A stretch of 64,000 bases of DNA, from NCBI RefSeq assembly GCF_012489685.1, contig NC_080043.1, positions 38,703,127-38,767,126 on the forward strand. The letters run 5' to 3'. Source of the DNA: Lotus japonicus. Taxonomy: Eukaryota; Streptophyta; Magnoliopsida; Fabales; Fabaceae. Below the pieces are notes generated by a model that was not told the DNA's origin, ran no database searches, and was given only the letters and a program-made list of their open reading frames with translations. The first letter of the stretch is position 1. Each line of letters starts with the position of its first letter. The position numbers were made by a program, and so were the translations under genes. Of the stretch, positions 35,701 to 46,559 are shown piece after piece.

Positions 35701-35889
35701 TTCTGGTGCATTGCTTTCATGCGTTCCTCCGATGCGGAAAACGTATGGAGTCATTACATTTTGGATTTAATTGTCGAACCAAACTCTAATTTGCTGTACC
35801 TTTTATGTTATGAACATTCGTTGCTACCTCCGGGTACTCTCCTTGTCAAGGCTGGATGTATGATTATTTATGGGCAGATGCATGCATGA
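35701..35889 (+). pseudogene. Right flank of the interrupted ORF, unrecognised
   Basis: One frame continues the split ORF from 24477 (SGALLSCVPPMRKTYGVI, stop after FWI). A different frame stays open to 35889 (RFWCIAFMRSSDAENVW through KAGCMIIYGQMHA). Which, if either, is the coding frame cannot be decided. No family recognised. Confidence 0.3.
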
Positions 35890-36835
35890 CTGACTTTCCC
35901 GTATTTGTGAACCCTCTGCGAAGATCATTGCATATTGTTCCAGCCAAGAACATAGAAAGAAGGTATACTACCTAGAGTGTGAGGATTACAATGAGAGAAT
36001 CTAGAGAGAGAGAGAGCGTGTAACCGCTTAGAGAGATAGAGTGTAACTGAATCTAGAGTTTGTTATTCATGAAATGAGCAAAACGTCCCTTACAATTGGT
36101 AACCGCCCCCCATTTATAGGCTGGGGATTGGGCCTGACTATCTAACTGTCCTTAGTGGGCCGGTTGGGCCTCTCGGAGGAGGCCCAAACCCCAGCTTTGT
36201 GCATCGCCCTGGGGCAAGCATCCCTGGGCGAGGGCCTCAGGGGTCTCGCCCAGTCCACAAGTCCACAAGACACCGGGCTTGAAGCATGAGAGCTAAGAGT
36301 GTCTTTAGAACAAAGACGGAAAATGTAAGAAAAACTAACTAATATCAAGGCGAGTGAACTAGATAAGTCGTCGACGTGGCGTGGTAAATAAAGCTAAAGC
36401 TAAATTTTAACTTGCTCGACAGATCCTTCTGAGTCCACAAGTCCACAAGTGGGCCCGAGGCGGCAACATTTGATTCGCTCGCCCAGATGCACCTGTGACC
36501 GCCGTGAGTCACGGTGACTTGACGCGTGTTGGCCGCGTGTAATGCGCTGAAGAAATGCAAAGGTCAGCAAATATTCAGAATCCCAACCGCTACATCATCT
36601 TAACTGATGTCCTAAAAATGTCCCCTCAAATCACAATAAAGCCTGCCAATTTGAATTTGAACCAATCAGCCGTTGTGACTTCCCATTTAATATGCCGCTC
36701 CCACTTCCTCAAATCCCTCAACTGTAATCTTTTCTTCTGTCATCATGGTGCACGATTATCCACCATTTTCCCACGTTCATTAGCCACTACCCATAGAAAC
36801 CTTACACGCGTCCCCTCTCAACAGTCTTCCCCTTC
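35890..36835. other. Upstream region of transposon ORF, no gene
   Basis: Contains a GA-rich run (agagagagagag) near 36003, GC-rich stretches with cggttgggcctctcgg, and a short repeat agtccacaagtccacaag (36250 and 36433). It may be the remains of an LTR or terminal region of the element carrying the ORF at 37052, but I found no matching copy downstream. Confidence 0.4.
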
Positions 36836-36836
36836 C

Positions 36837-36843
36837 TATAAAG
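36837..36843 (+). promoter_or_regulatory. Possible TATA box for the ORF at 37052
   Basis: CTATAAAG in a C/T-rich context about 210 bp before the ATG, followed by a leader rich in CAACCTC-type pyrimidine runs. Confidence 0.4.
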
Positions 36844-37051
36844 ACGTTGTTCGCTCACCCTTCACTGCTTTCGCAACCTCAACTCCTAGCGACCCTTTTT
36901 GCACACAAAAGCCCTGCAACAACCTACTACTACGGCGCCCATGATGCGTGTCCCCCTTCTGGTTGTACCCCCGCTGCTCCACTTTCCGGTGAGTTTCTAG
37001 AACCTCAAAGTCACTTTTATTTCTCCCAAGATCTCGCACCTTCCCTTCCTC

Positions 37052-39263
37052 ATGGCATCAAGACGCCGGGCCAAAAGCTCCTCCCATGGCGTTAACGTCG
37101 CCACTCCTCTGCGATGCACCCCTCCGGTCAACTTTCCCCCTCTTGGGGGAGTTCCCCTTGACACAGAAGAAATTGCCGCTTTCCGAATTAAGTCCTCCGA
37201 ATATTTACCAACCCCTATTCCGAGGGGCCTCCCGACTGGAACAACCCCCAACCAACCATCCTACTTTGAGAGGTGGAAATTAATTTCTGACCTCTCCTCA
37301 AGGTCCGGTGGATTTTTCCATGAGACGCCTCTTGACAACATTCTCTATTATGGCGGTTTCTCAGCTACCGAGCATCCCTGGTTTCGCCGCCCCCATAATG
37401 ATGCGAGCAACTTCCATTTTTTCTACATGTATGAGTACATGTTTACCGATTTGGAAATTAGGCTCACTTTTTCTCCTTTCATTTGCTCTGTGCTGTGCGA
37501 CATCAACGTCGACCCCTCTCAACTTCATCCCAACAGTTGGGCCCTCTTGCGATTCTTTGAAATTCTCTGCGATACAGTCCAGCGAGAGCCAGAGCCTTCC
37601 CACTTCTTTTACTTTTATGACGTGACCACCCAACCATCACCACCGCGCAGCTGGGTCTCTCTGGAGGCCAGGCCCAACAGCAGGCGCTTTAACCCCCTTT
37701 GGACCGCTGTCATAGACGACCTCACCCAAAGATACTTCAAAATCATGGTGTCCCACGAGTATCCTGAAGTCTTTACTTCAAGGGACGACACCACCCGCTT
37801 CCCCTTTTACTGGACAAAAGAAACGTCCAGGATCACCGACCCGCCCGAGAGTTCTTTGACCAAGGAAGACAAGATTGTCATCAGCTTCTTACTAAGCTTC
37901 CAGTCCTAGACTGCGCTCGTGTGATCGAGGGAGCTAGAGATTCGCTAACTCCCAAATACTTAGGTCGCCTGACCTTCTCTTGATTTGTTCTTTGTTCATT
38001 GTTCATTTCATGTTTCCTACTTTTTACTAACTTTTCTTTGTTGTTATCTGAACAGCGAAAATAAACTTTACCAGTGCCGACCTTCTGGCTGCTTTTGTGA
38101 AGAAAAAGAATGTCCCATTTCCTCCTTCAGTCAACTTGAAGGGCGACAAGACACCTTCCCTTTCCAATTTGGAGGGCGAGGACAGGAAGCGAGCGCCCCA
38201 TAGCCCCGGCGAAGATGTCTCTCAACCGCCACTCAAGAAGAAAATCAACTCGGTCGCCGCTTCTCCTTCTGGCAGGGAGAACGTCCCGGTTGCCGCCTCC
38301 ACCTCTAGTGAGCCCGGTGGACCGCCCAAGACGACTCTAGTCTCTTCCTCTGACGTACAGGGTGAGCCCATCAACAAAGCCTCCCCTGGAGTCAACTCTG
38401 CCACCACCTCGCTCCTTCAGGCGGACACGCCACTTCAAGCTGCTCAAAGGCCTCAGCCTACCGCCGCCCAAGGTGGAGCTGTTGTCCCGCCGCTCACCGG
38501 ACAAACCTCAAATCCCTCCACTAGTCTGATGCAGCCGCCGCCTCTAGGTCACAGGCCACCTCGATCCCCCATTGCCGAGAAACTCGGGATGCCACTTACC
38601 CTCTCCTTCTCGCCGGCACAAGTCGAAAGGCTGGATCAAGTGGTTCATAGGAAGGGTTTGGACAGAGTGTCCGAGGGTGCCCTGGCAACACTGCTCCATG
38701 CTTACCACCGCTATAAGTGGGCCGCCAGGGATTCCAAAGCTGTGCGGCAAGAGGTGAGGCGCCCCCGCGCCCTTAACTCCTAGTTCGTTGAAGAGCGTGA
38801 GGTGCTACTAGCCCAGCTAGCCTCCCAAGAAGTCGCCTCCTCCGAGAAGCTAGCAGAACAATCCAACCGTTCTGCAGTCAGCTTGGAGTTCCGAGACAAA
38901 AGGATCTTGGAACTGGAAACCGCGCTTGAGAAGTTCAAACAGGAGGCGCAGCTGGAGTCTGACATGAAGGACGAAGCTCTGGCCGCGGCAGGGGCCCAAG
39001 CCCGATCCGATGCAGAGGCTCTTGAGAAGAAGTTAAGGTTGGATGCCGTTGTAGCTACCATTTTCGAGAGCGGTAGCGGCTTCTTCCTTGCCAAAGCCCA
39101 AGTTCAACACCTCCATCCCCAGCTAGATCTTAGCCCAATGGGGGCGTTCAAGAAGGTTACTTGCGCCGGATTGATTGGCCCTGAGGATCCCTCGGGCTTT
39201 ATCGCCGAGCATTTCCTAAATGATGAAGACATAGAACATGACAAAACCGTTAATAGTATTTAG
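37052..39263 (+). pseudogene. Plant transposon-type ORF (PF04195-like) with coiled coil, broken
   Basis: Residues ~90-230 of the first part resemble the putative gypsy-type transposase domain common in plant repeats (YEYMFTDLEIRLTFSPFIC, LHPNSWALLRFFEILCD, SWVSLEARP). The frame shifts by one near 37875, after which LPVLDCARVIEGARDSLTPK continues to a donor at 37964. A 92-bp GT-AG intron joins 38056. Exon 2 has a Lys/Ser/Pro-rich linker, a helix region and a coiled coil (39-kb part, LELETALEKFKQEAQLESD). An in-frame TAG at 38781 interrupts exon 2, and the frame ends at 39263. The family name is from memory of the domain pattern; its molecular function is not established. Confidence 0.6.
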
Positions 39264-39414
39264 AACAATCGTGTAATAATTGTGTTTTTTGTACCAACAC
39301 TTGTAACTTTTCCTGTCTCGCTTTAATGAGAATAGTTGTTTTGAATGCCTCTGTTCTCCTTTGTTTATCGTCGCGCCATTTTTTTGTTTCACGTTTGTTT
39401 TTAATAGTCTGAAT
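39264..39414. other. Downstream region, no gene
   Basis: AT-rich tail with polyadenylation-like tttaatgaga; nothing else seen. Confidence 0.4.
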
Positions 39415-39612
39415 TATGTTCAAACTTTGCCACTTGCTCAGCTTGGGTGAGGTTGTGTTGAGGACACTTCCTCAAGAGCTACTTGTAACGCTCCCAAGCT
39501 TCATAAAGATTCTCATCAGCGGATTGAGCAAATGTCATGATATCATTCTTAATCTTTCTCAAGAGGGCTCTTGGAACAAAGCTCATGGTGAACTTCATGT
39601 TTTGTTCTTATA
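39415..39612 (-). pseudogene. Athila/Cyclops-type Ty3 gag fragment
   Basis: Minus-strand translation gives ALLRKIKNDIMTFAQSADEN then LYEAWERYK, a stop, then LLRKCPQHNLTQAEQVAKF. This is the well-known gag segment of plant Athila-lineage elements (E-L-Y-E-A-W-E-R-F-K-x-L-L-R-x-C-P). A Glu codon has become TAG. No flanking LTR was found. Confidence 0.75.
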
Positions 39613-39619
39613 CTAATAC

Positions 39620-41949
39620 AATCCGGAAGTTGATCTTTCAGATCAATCCGAAAGCTTATATCCCGGATTTAAAGACGGAGGGGCAATTTAGTATTTTCCC
39701 ACTAATTTTAAATGGGGTGGCAAATCTAATGCATGGGGTGGGAAATCTAATTCCCTGTTCAGGCTTCTGTTATAAGTTTAACTTCGTTTTGTGACTTTTT
39801 AATTTCCGAGTTAGGAAAAGGAACTCCTTTCATTAGATTTTTTTTGTGTTGTTATTGTTTTCATACAAGATCATTGCCTAGCCATTTCCCTTTGGTTATT
39901 GTCTTTACTCACAGGTTTTTAGGGTTTAAAATTAGGGGAAATCCTTTGAGGTCCATGCCCAGGGGAAATCCTCATTGTTCTATTTAAAATTTGATTTATG
40001 ATTATTTTGGTAATATACTTCTAAAAGATTGCTCTGCAAGGTTGTTCCTTTCCTTAAATTTCTGTTTCTGGAAGGATTGAGAAAATATGCATGGACTAAG
40101 GACATGTTTAATTACTTCCAATATATGCAATTGCCCTATCTCGAAATCATGAATTCTACTTAAAGTAAGAGGTCACCAAGAAAACCTAAGCATCCATCCA
40201 ACCACAAAAATGTAATGTTCATCTCTCCTCATTCCCCTGAATTTGTGATTGGTAATATCTCCTCAATTTCCTTTTTCACTGTGGCTATTTCAGCAGAGAG
40301 ACAGAAAGAGGAAAAATAGAGAAGAAACTCAAGTAAGCAAATGTTGTCTCATTCATTTTCGATACGAGGTATTTGTTTTCTACTTGCACTGAAATAGAAT
40401 CTATCCTCTCTTTTTTTCAGAGGAGCTTGCTTTCTTTCTCCCCCAAGACACACTATCAATATGTTAATCCTCTCATTCATTCCTTCATTATATTTATGCA
40501 AGGATAATTCCAGATGAAACATGTTTAGGTTTTTTATCAAGAAGCATCTGTTCTACATAATAAGGTTCGTGCCTTTACAAGAAGCAAGAAGTTTTTTTTG
40601 TACGCAAAGATGGTCAGAACAAAACTTTGGCAGCTGAACAAGAAGCAATCCGGATCATAAATGCTACAAAAAATGGCATTGTTGCTCTGCTTAGTTTTTA
40701 CTTATGCCTGTTTGTTTTCCATGTCAGCATTCAATTAAGGTAACTCAAGTCACTTGATGGGTTCTTCTTCATTAGTAGAAGCAAATGTAAGCTCTCTCCC
40801 CCTTCACTTTTAGATTTTTAATTAGCTCTCAATTGAGGGTATTCAATGCGTTCCAGGTCTGACTTGGGAACATCCATTGTCTATTTCATTTAATAGATCT
40901 TACAAATTAAGTGATTCATTTAAATTGAGCCTAATGGAACTTATGAGAGAATAGCAAATCAGAGCATGTTTCCTTTTTTTCAATTTAATTCTGTTCATGT
41001 GCTAAATGGTCTACCTTTCTATTTCATTTTAGTTCGTTTGATTATTATAGGTTATACTCCTCATAGCCATTGAAGAAGGGCATGTGTTATGTTAGACTGT
41101 TAGTATGATATGGACAAAAGTTAGTTCAAGCACATGTGCTTCCTTGGAATTTTTACATGCACTTAGAAGAGGATACTGTGAATGAGAATGCTTCATTCCA
41201 TGCTTCTTTTTCTTTTTAATGACACATGAATGATGAATCTTGAGTATCATAGAAAGTTGGTTTTAAAGTCTTACTGTTTTGTGGATTGAAATATCATAGA
41301 AATTTCTCTAACTGTTCCTCGTTTCCCTTTTTTCTATCCTAATAGTCTAACTGTCGAATCTCACTTTGCAATGCCAAAAGAAAAAGGAGATGATGCAAGA
41401 TGTGAATTCTGATATATGATTTAGTCATCCACAATATCATTCAACATGACATTTTCATTTTGTTGGTTCCTGTTTCTGATCTGAGTGTCCAGGTAGCTGA
41501 ACTCTGTTGTGATTTTTTTTTACCTCTATTCAATAAAATTATATGAAGTAAAACTTTTCTCTAAATTCCAATTCCAACTTTTTGTGCGTGTTTCAGACAA
41601 CTCTACTGTAGATGAGAATGTGCTTAGATCTCGATTGGGAATATTGGTGTACACCCTTTTATGACAACTTGACAAGAACACTATGAAAATTGCATAAAAT
41701 GAATTCTCTCCACATTTCTCTTCTCTTTCTCTTCTTCTGTGACTCCATCCCCGTGCCTCTGATCCTGGCCTCAAACATGTTTTCATTTTTTTTTCCTTTC
41801 ATTTTGATTGCTGATTTCTATACATCATTTTTTCAGTCTTCCAGGAGAATGGTGAAGATGAAGAAAGTTAAAGGATCATCTTTTTAGTCTGAAGGATTTT
41901 TTTTTCACTTTCTCTGGTGGGGAAGTTGCTCAGGCCTCAGTGGGGTAGC
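39620..41949. other. No gene seen; AT-rich, possibly decayed gene introns
   Basis: No coding exon could be supported. It lies upstream, in the same orientation, of the NDR-kinase fragment at 44289 and could be decayed intron or UTR sequence of that gene. Confidence 0.4.
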
Positions 41950-41957
41950 TGCAGAAC

Positions 41958-43625
41958 CATGGGCGGATCTACATTGAGGCTATACCATGGAGTGTAGTGT
42001 TGCAAAATAACAAACTCAAATTCTATGCCCCTGGAATTTGACCAAAAAGGCTATTAAAGCTCAGATCCAATCGTTCTAATGTCTCCAATTTACCAATACT
42101 TGCAGGAATTGCTCCACTTAAGTGATTATTTTTCAGCGCGAGAAAGCTAAGCTTCCTTAACTTTCCCAGTTCAATAGGTATACTCCCAGTAAACTCATTA
42201 TAACTAAGCTGCAAAACTGTATCACTTAACTGATTAGAACAATTTTGAGCTATCTAATCTATGAAAGAAAGAAAGAAAGAAGTTCAAGACTGTACTTTTA
42301 CAACTTGCAAAAAGATGAGACAATCGAATATTCACATGACAAGAACAAATAGTAATGTATCAAACTAGAGCTTAAAACGATGGTAAATGACAATAATTAT
42401 TAATACACGCTGAAAAGGGGAAGAACATGAGAATTTGGGTTTGTTATTTTGTTATTAATTATTTTTCACTTCCCTTCTTTTGTTATATTTCATTGTAAGT
42501 CTAGTCCTTCTTGGAACCTAGTTCTTTTTGGACTGTAAACTCTTCTATTTCCATGAGAAACTTTCTCTCATGGTTTTATTTATAATATTTTTCTCTTTTT
42601 TGAAAAAAAAATATTTTCAATACATTTTAGTCTATAATTTCTTTTATGTTTAGCCACACTGATATACAAGGGCGTTGGCAGGAATTTAATATGAGGGTGA
42701 CCAAGATATAAAGGAATGCAATTTATTAGAAAATTTCATATTTTTCTCATATAAGGAATGTGTAAAAAATTAGTGAAAAAGTATGAACATCCTTAATTCA
42801 TTCTTTACCAAGCATGAAAAATTTAAAACCAGTTGAAAATATGATGCCAGACCACACATGAAGATCTCAACAATCCTACTCAACTAAAAATTCAGACACA
42901 ACTCCACAAAGCCTTTCCATTCTTGAAAAGCCGCAGATTAAGAACCACAAACCAACAACAACAAGGGGAGAGACTGCCAGCAAAGAAAATAGAGATCAAA
43001 ACAAAAACTACCTGGCATACCTTAAGCATAACAGGGGATTTGTTGTTTTCCATTCAAACTGGGAGAAATCAAACAACAATTGCCTTTTCAAACAAAGTTA
43101 AGTGAAAGAGGGGAGTAAGGGTGTTTACCAGTGCCACAAAAATAGGGTATTTAAGCTGAAATGTTCATAATAAGCTTCAAAGATTAAGTGAAAAATGGGG
43201 TTTTCCAGCTCTCAATATCAAGCTTTGTTGGTGAAATTGTGATAGATATATGTGAAGTAAAATTATGACATTTGTCTATTCTTCTTATCGAGTGGTTTCT
43301 TTCATAAAAAAAGGATAATTTATTTGAGTGTGATGTGTGTAAACTAGGTAAAAGATAAATAAATAAAGACTAAGAGTGAAATGAGGCCACGAAGAAAGAA
43401 AAGAAAGAAGGGGAAATATAAGTTTGTGGTGTGGGACTTAAGCTGACACGAAAATATAGGCTTCTACTCTCTATTATACATACTGGACTAATAGGGTGGT
43501 GCTAGAAACTATTTTTTTTAAGAGTACTGGTGAGAAAATTTGTAAATTTGGGGGTGACCACAGCATGAGTGAGTCACCCCACTACCTCCGCCCCTGCTGA
43601 TATATAAGGTCTGGATCCGCCCCTG
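41958..43625. mobile_element. hAT element carrying a host gene fragment
   Basis: Ends CATGGGCGGATCTA and (inverted) CAGGGGCGGATCCA, with a perfect 8-bp TSD TGCAGAAC (41950-41957, 43626-43633). The CAGGGGCGGA end and 8-bp TSD are typical of hAT. No transposase is readable. A minus-strand LRR fragment lies near the left end. Length 1668 bp. Confidence 0.9.
42023..42214 (-). pseudogene. LRR receptor-like gene fragment inside hAT element
   Basis: Reads [20 protein letters not shown], then [20 protein letters not shown], then [14 protein letters not shown]: two and a half plant-type leucine-rich repeats (LxxNxLxGxIPxxLGxLxxL) as in receptor-like proteins/kinases. No kinase, signal peptide or splice continuation is present. 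Because it lies between the TIRs it was probably captured by the transposon. Confidence 0.8.
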
Positions 43626-44288
43626 TGCAGAACCATCACAAAATCTTCCATGTGGCTACTGGGGAGGGGCCAAGAGTAATGTTTCTTTTATTCTCTTTAG
43701 GTAGTTACAATTGACTATTTTATATTTTGCTTTTATTTCTTTATTGTCAAAAGAACATTTTAAATTTGAAGCAAGCTGCAATATTGTTAGTATGTGTTAC
43801 AAGGCCAAAGTTTTCTATTAATATTTTCAAATTAGTTTTGATGTTAATGCAGCAACATGCACAAAACTCTAATGGCTTTGGAAACAGTTTCTATTGCTAT
43901 AATGAACTATCGTTTATACACATGCTATCTTGCTTTATATCATGCTTCATTTTATACACTTGCTACCTTGAATTCATGCAATTGGCCCGAACAATTTTAA
44001 GCAATTATTTTTCAAATTATATAGTCCACATTGTTTTATAATCACTTTCATGCTTTGCTGCTTCCAATGTTTCTAGGATGAACAAAGAATTGCCCTGTTT
44101 GCAATTTAGGAGAAACATAAGGTAAAAATATCTTGCTGTTTAGATAGCCAGTTCTTTTTCAAATCAGTTGTGAAAGAATCTCTCCCTTGAAATTTGAGCA
44201 TGTCCCTGTAAACATCTCACATTTTACTTTGGTTGTATGCCTCTATACCATGAAATTTTGTGAAATCTTACACCATATTCTTTCACAG

Positions 44289-44622
44289 GTAATACCCATT
44301 GGGGAGAAGAAATTAGCTAACATATATGCCATGAAAAAGTTCAAAAAGTCTGAAATGCTTAATAGGGGATATGTGTGAATTTTCAGGTTTCCCTTAATAG
44401 CAGTTTATGTCCATTCTTCCATTCTTCATTTAATATTAGAAAAAAAAAGGACATTTCTATGTTATTTTGTATTTTAAGTTTCATTATTTGATTTGAATAT
44501 TTTCAGTTCATTGCTTTTGTTGACACCACAGGTCGAGCATGTTAGAGTTGAAAGGAATTTGTTTGCAGAAGTTGTCAGTGATTGAATTGTGAAACCGTAT
44601 TACTCCATGTGACCAAATTAAA
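44289..44622 (+). pseudogene. NDR-type AGC kinase fragment, decayed
   Basis: After a CAG acceptor at 44288, exon-like sequence ends in GEKKLANIYAMKKFKKSEML then NRG, matching the VAIK-type beta-3 strand of plant NDR kinases (YAMKKLKKSEML). A 150-bp AT-rich stretch and a CAG at 44531 follow, then VEHVRVERNLFAEVVSD, a stop, then IVKPYYSM, matching the next NDR exon (VEHVRAERNLLAEV...IVKLYYSF). Stops and substitutions show decay. Later kinase exons are not seen before the LTR cluster. Confidence 0.75.
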
Positions 44623-45224
44623 TAGTCGGTTCCATGATATTTTTCCTTGTTTCCCTGACTTCTTAATCCTTTATTTCAATGATGATCCTAAATGGTTAAA
44701 TCATAGTATGTTTCTTATAAATAATGGTTAAAGCATCTCAACCTTTATTTTTTCACTTATCGGTGTTCACTATTTTCCTTCTTTGAGATACTAACATGCA
44801 AGTATTACCTCCTTATTAATTCGTACGTATTTTGTTTTTCGGTAGCAAAACACTATTGTTCTCCAAACATATGTAGTTCACTCAACGACCTTTGACTCAT
44901 CTGTTTCAGTTAAAGACCCTCATTCCTCCAATGGTGTTGACTTAAGAGGAGTTCGTACCAGGGCTTCTAAAGTTTATTTCTTTTTTCCCCTATTGCACTG
45001 ATAAAAAATTGACTCCAATTGTAGAGCAAAGGCCAACTGACAACCTGAAAAGGTCCTGTAAGTCTTGCTGAAAATATATGGAAAAAAGGGCATTCGCAGC
45101 ACCTATTGGACCCCGGGCATCATTGTGATGAGGGATGTGTCTTCTCAAAGTTCATACTTTTGGACATCCAAATATACTTGAGAGAGCTTCTCCATCCAAG
45201 TTGTAGAAAAAGCGGTTGAGAAAG
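44623..45224. other. No gene seen
   Basis: AT-rich flank between the kinase fragment and the solo LTR cluster; no exon recognised. Confidence 0.4.
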
Positions 45225-46528
45225 TATAACGCTCCGATCTCTCGAGTGTCACAAAGTAACCAAATGTCATAAGTTTCGTAAAGAATTTTCGTCGGTTAAT
45301 TAATTAATCTTGAATTAATGTCAAACATTCATTATTACAAAAACTCTTGAAAAGTTAACCTTTACAAATCTCGCGGAAATAGAATTAATCAACATCGCAA
45401 AAATTTTGAATTAAATAAACCATCTGAAATAAGTGTGAAACATACGTCTGAAGCTAGAGTAAATTACATCAAAATTTAATTATCCAAACTAAAGCAATTA
45501 AATTGTTCAACACTCCCCAATCCCGATCCTCTCAACCCAAACAGAAAATAAATGACTCACAACCCAAACCCTATTCCTTGACCTCTTCCACTACCTCTTC
45601 TTCCTCTTCCTGTAAGACCAGGTTTTAGGGCATATTATTTTAATAATAATATTGAATAATATTATGTGAATTATTTGTGTTATATGTGATACTATGCCTT
45701 TAGAAAGGGAAATTATTTTATAAGGGACATTATTAGACCTTAATAATATCTAGATGACGATGTACTCCTCATTACGATCGTTTTGACTGTAATATAGCTA
45801 GGGTTATTTTCCGACGACTTTTAGGTTAAAATCGGCCCGACAACGACGATGAGTTGGCGAATCGAGTCGGTGAAGACAGTTTCGTGGGCCACACCTTATG
45901 GTGAGGTGTTGGGCATGGTTTTAAGAATATTCCATGAGGGAATATTGCTTTTTTTTTTTTAATTTTTGAAGGTTTTATTTAAATAAAATGGGTTTTATTT
46001 AAATAAAATGTATTTAATTATTTTTAAACCTATGGTTTATTAAATAATTAATTCTGAAAAAGATGTTTGAGTTATTATGAGAGTGGTGCACAAAAATTCG
46101 GAGCCAAAACTATTGATAAAGTTTTTGAATTTAAATTTGAAGTTTTGATGCATTTAGGAGGGAAATTGTGCATTTAATGCATTAATTATTTTGGGTTTTT
46201 ATTTAAATTATTATTTTAAATATTTTTTTGAGAAAATCTGAGCATGAGGAAGAGGAAATATGAGTCTTTTGCAAGTATTTTCCTTTTCTAGCTAGGTTTT
46301 ATGAGTGAGAGATTTTAGGGATTTTGATTCCTTGACTTTCAATTAATGAGGGATCAATATTTGAGTTTTTAAATCCTTCAAGGATCCTCTCATAGCTGAT
46401 TGAAAACCTTTTGGATTCAGATTTATATATTCTAAAAGGTTAAGGATTTAAATGATAGTTTTAAAAGGGTTTTAAATAGGAAACGTTTTGCAAAAACCCT
46501 AGTTGTGTGTGTGTGTGGCCGCCGGCCA

Positions 46529-46535
46529 TATATAG
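46529..46535 (+). promoter_or_regulatory. TATA box of solo LTR-A
   Basis: TATATAG after a GC-rich GGCCGCCGGCCA, followed by a purine-rich leader and the splice donor CAAG/GTGAGG at 46788. The corresponding site in LTR-B is mutated. Confidence 0.6.
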
Positions 46536-46559
46536 GAGAAAAGGGGGGAGATTTTCGTT

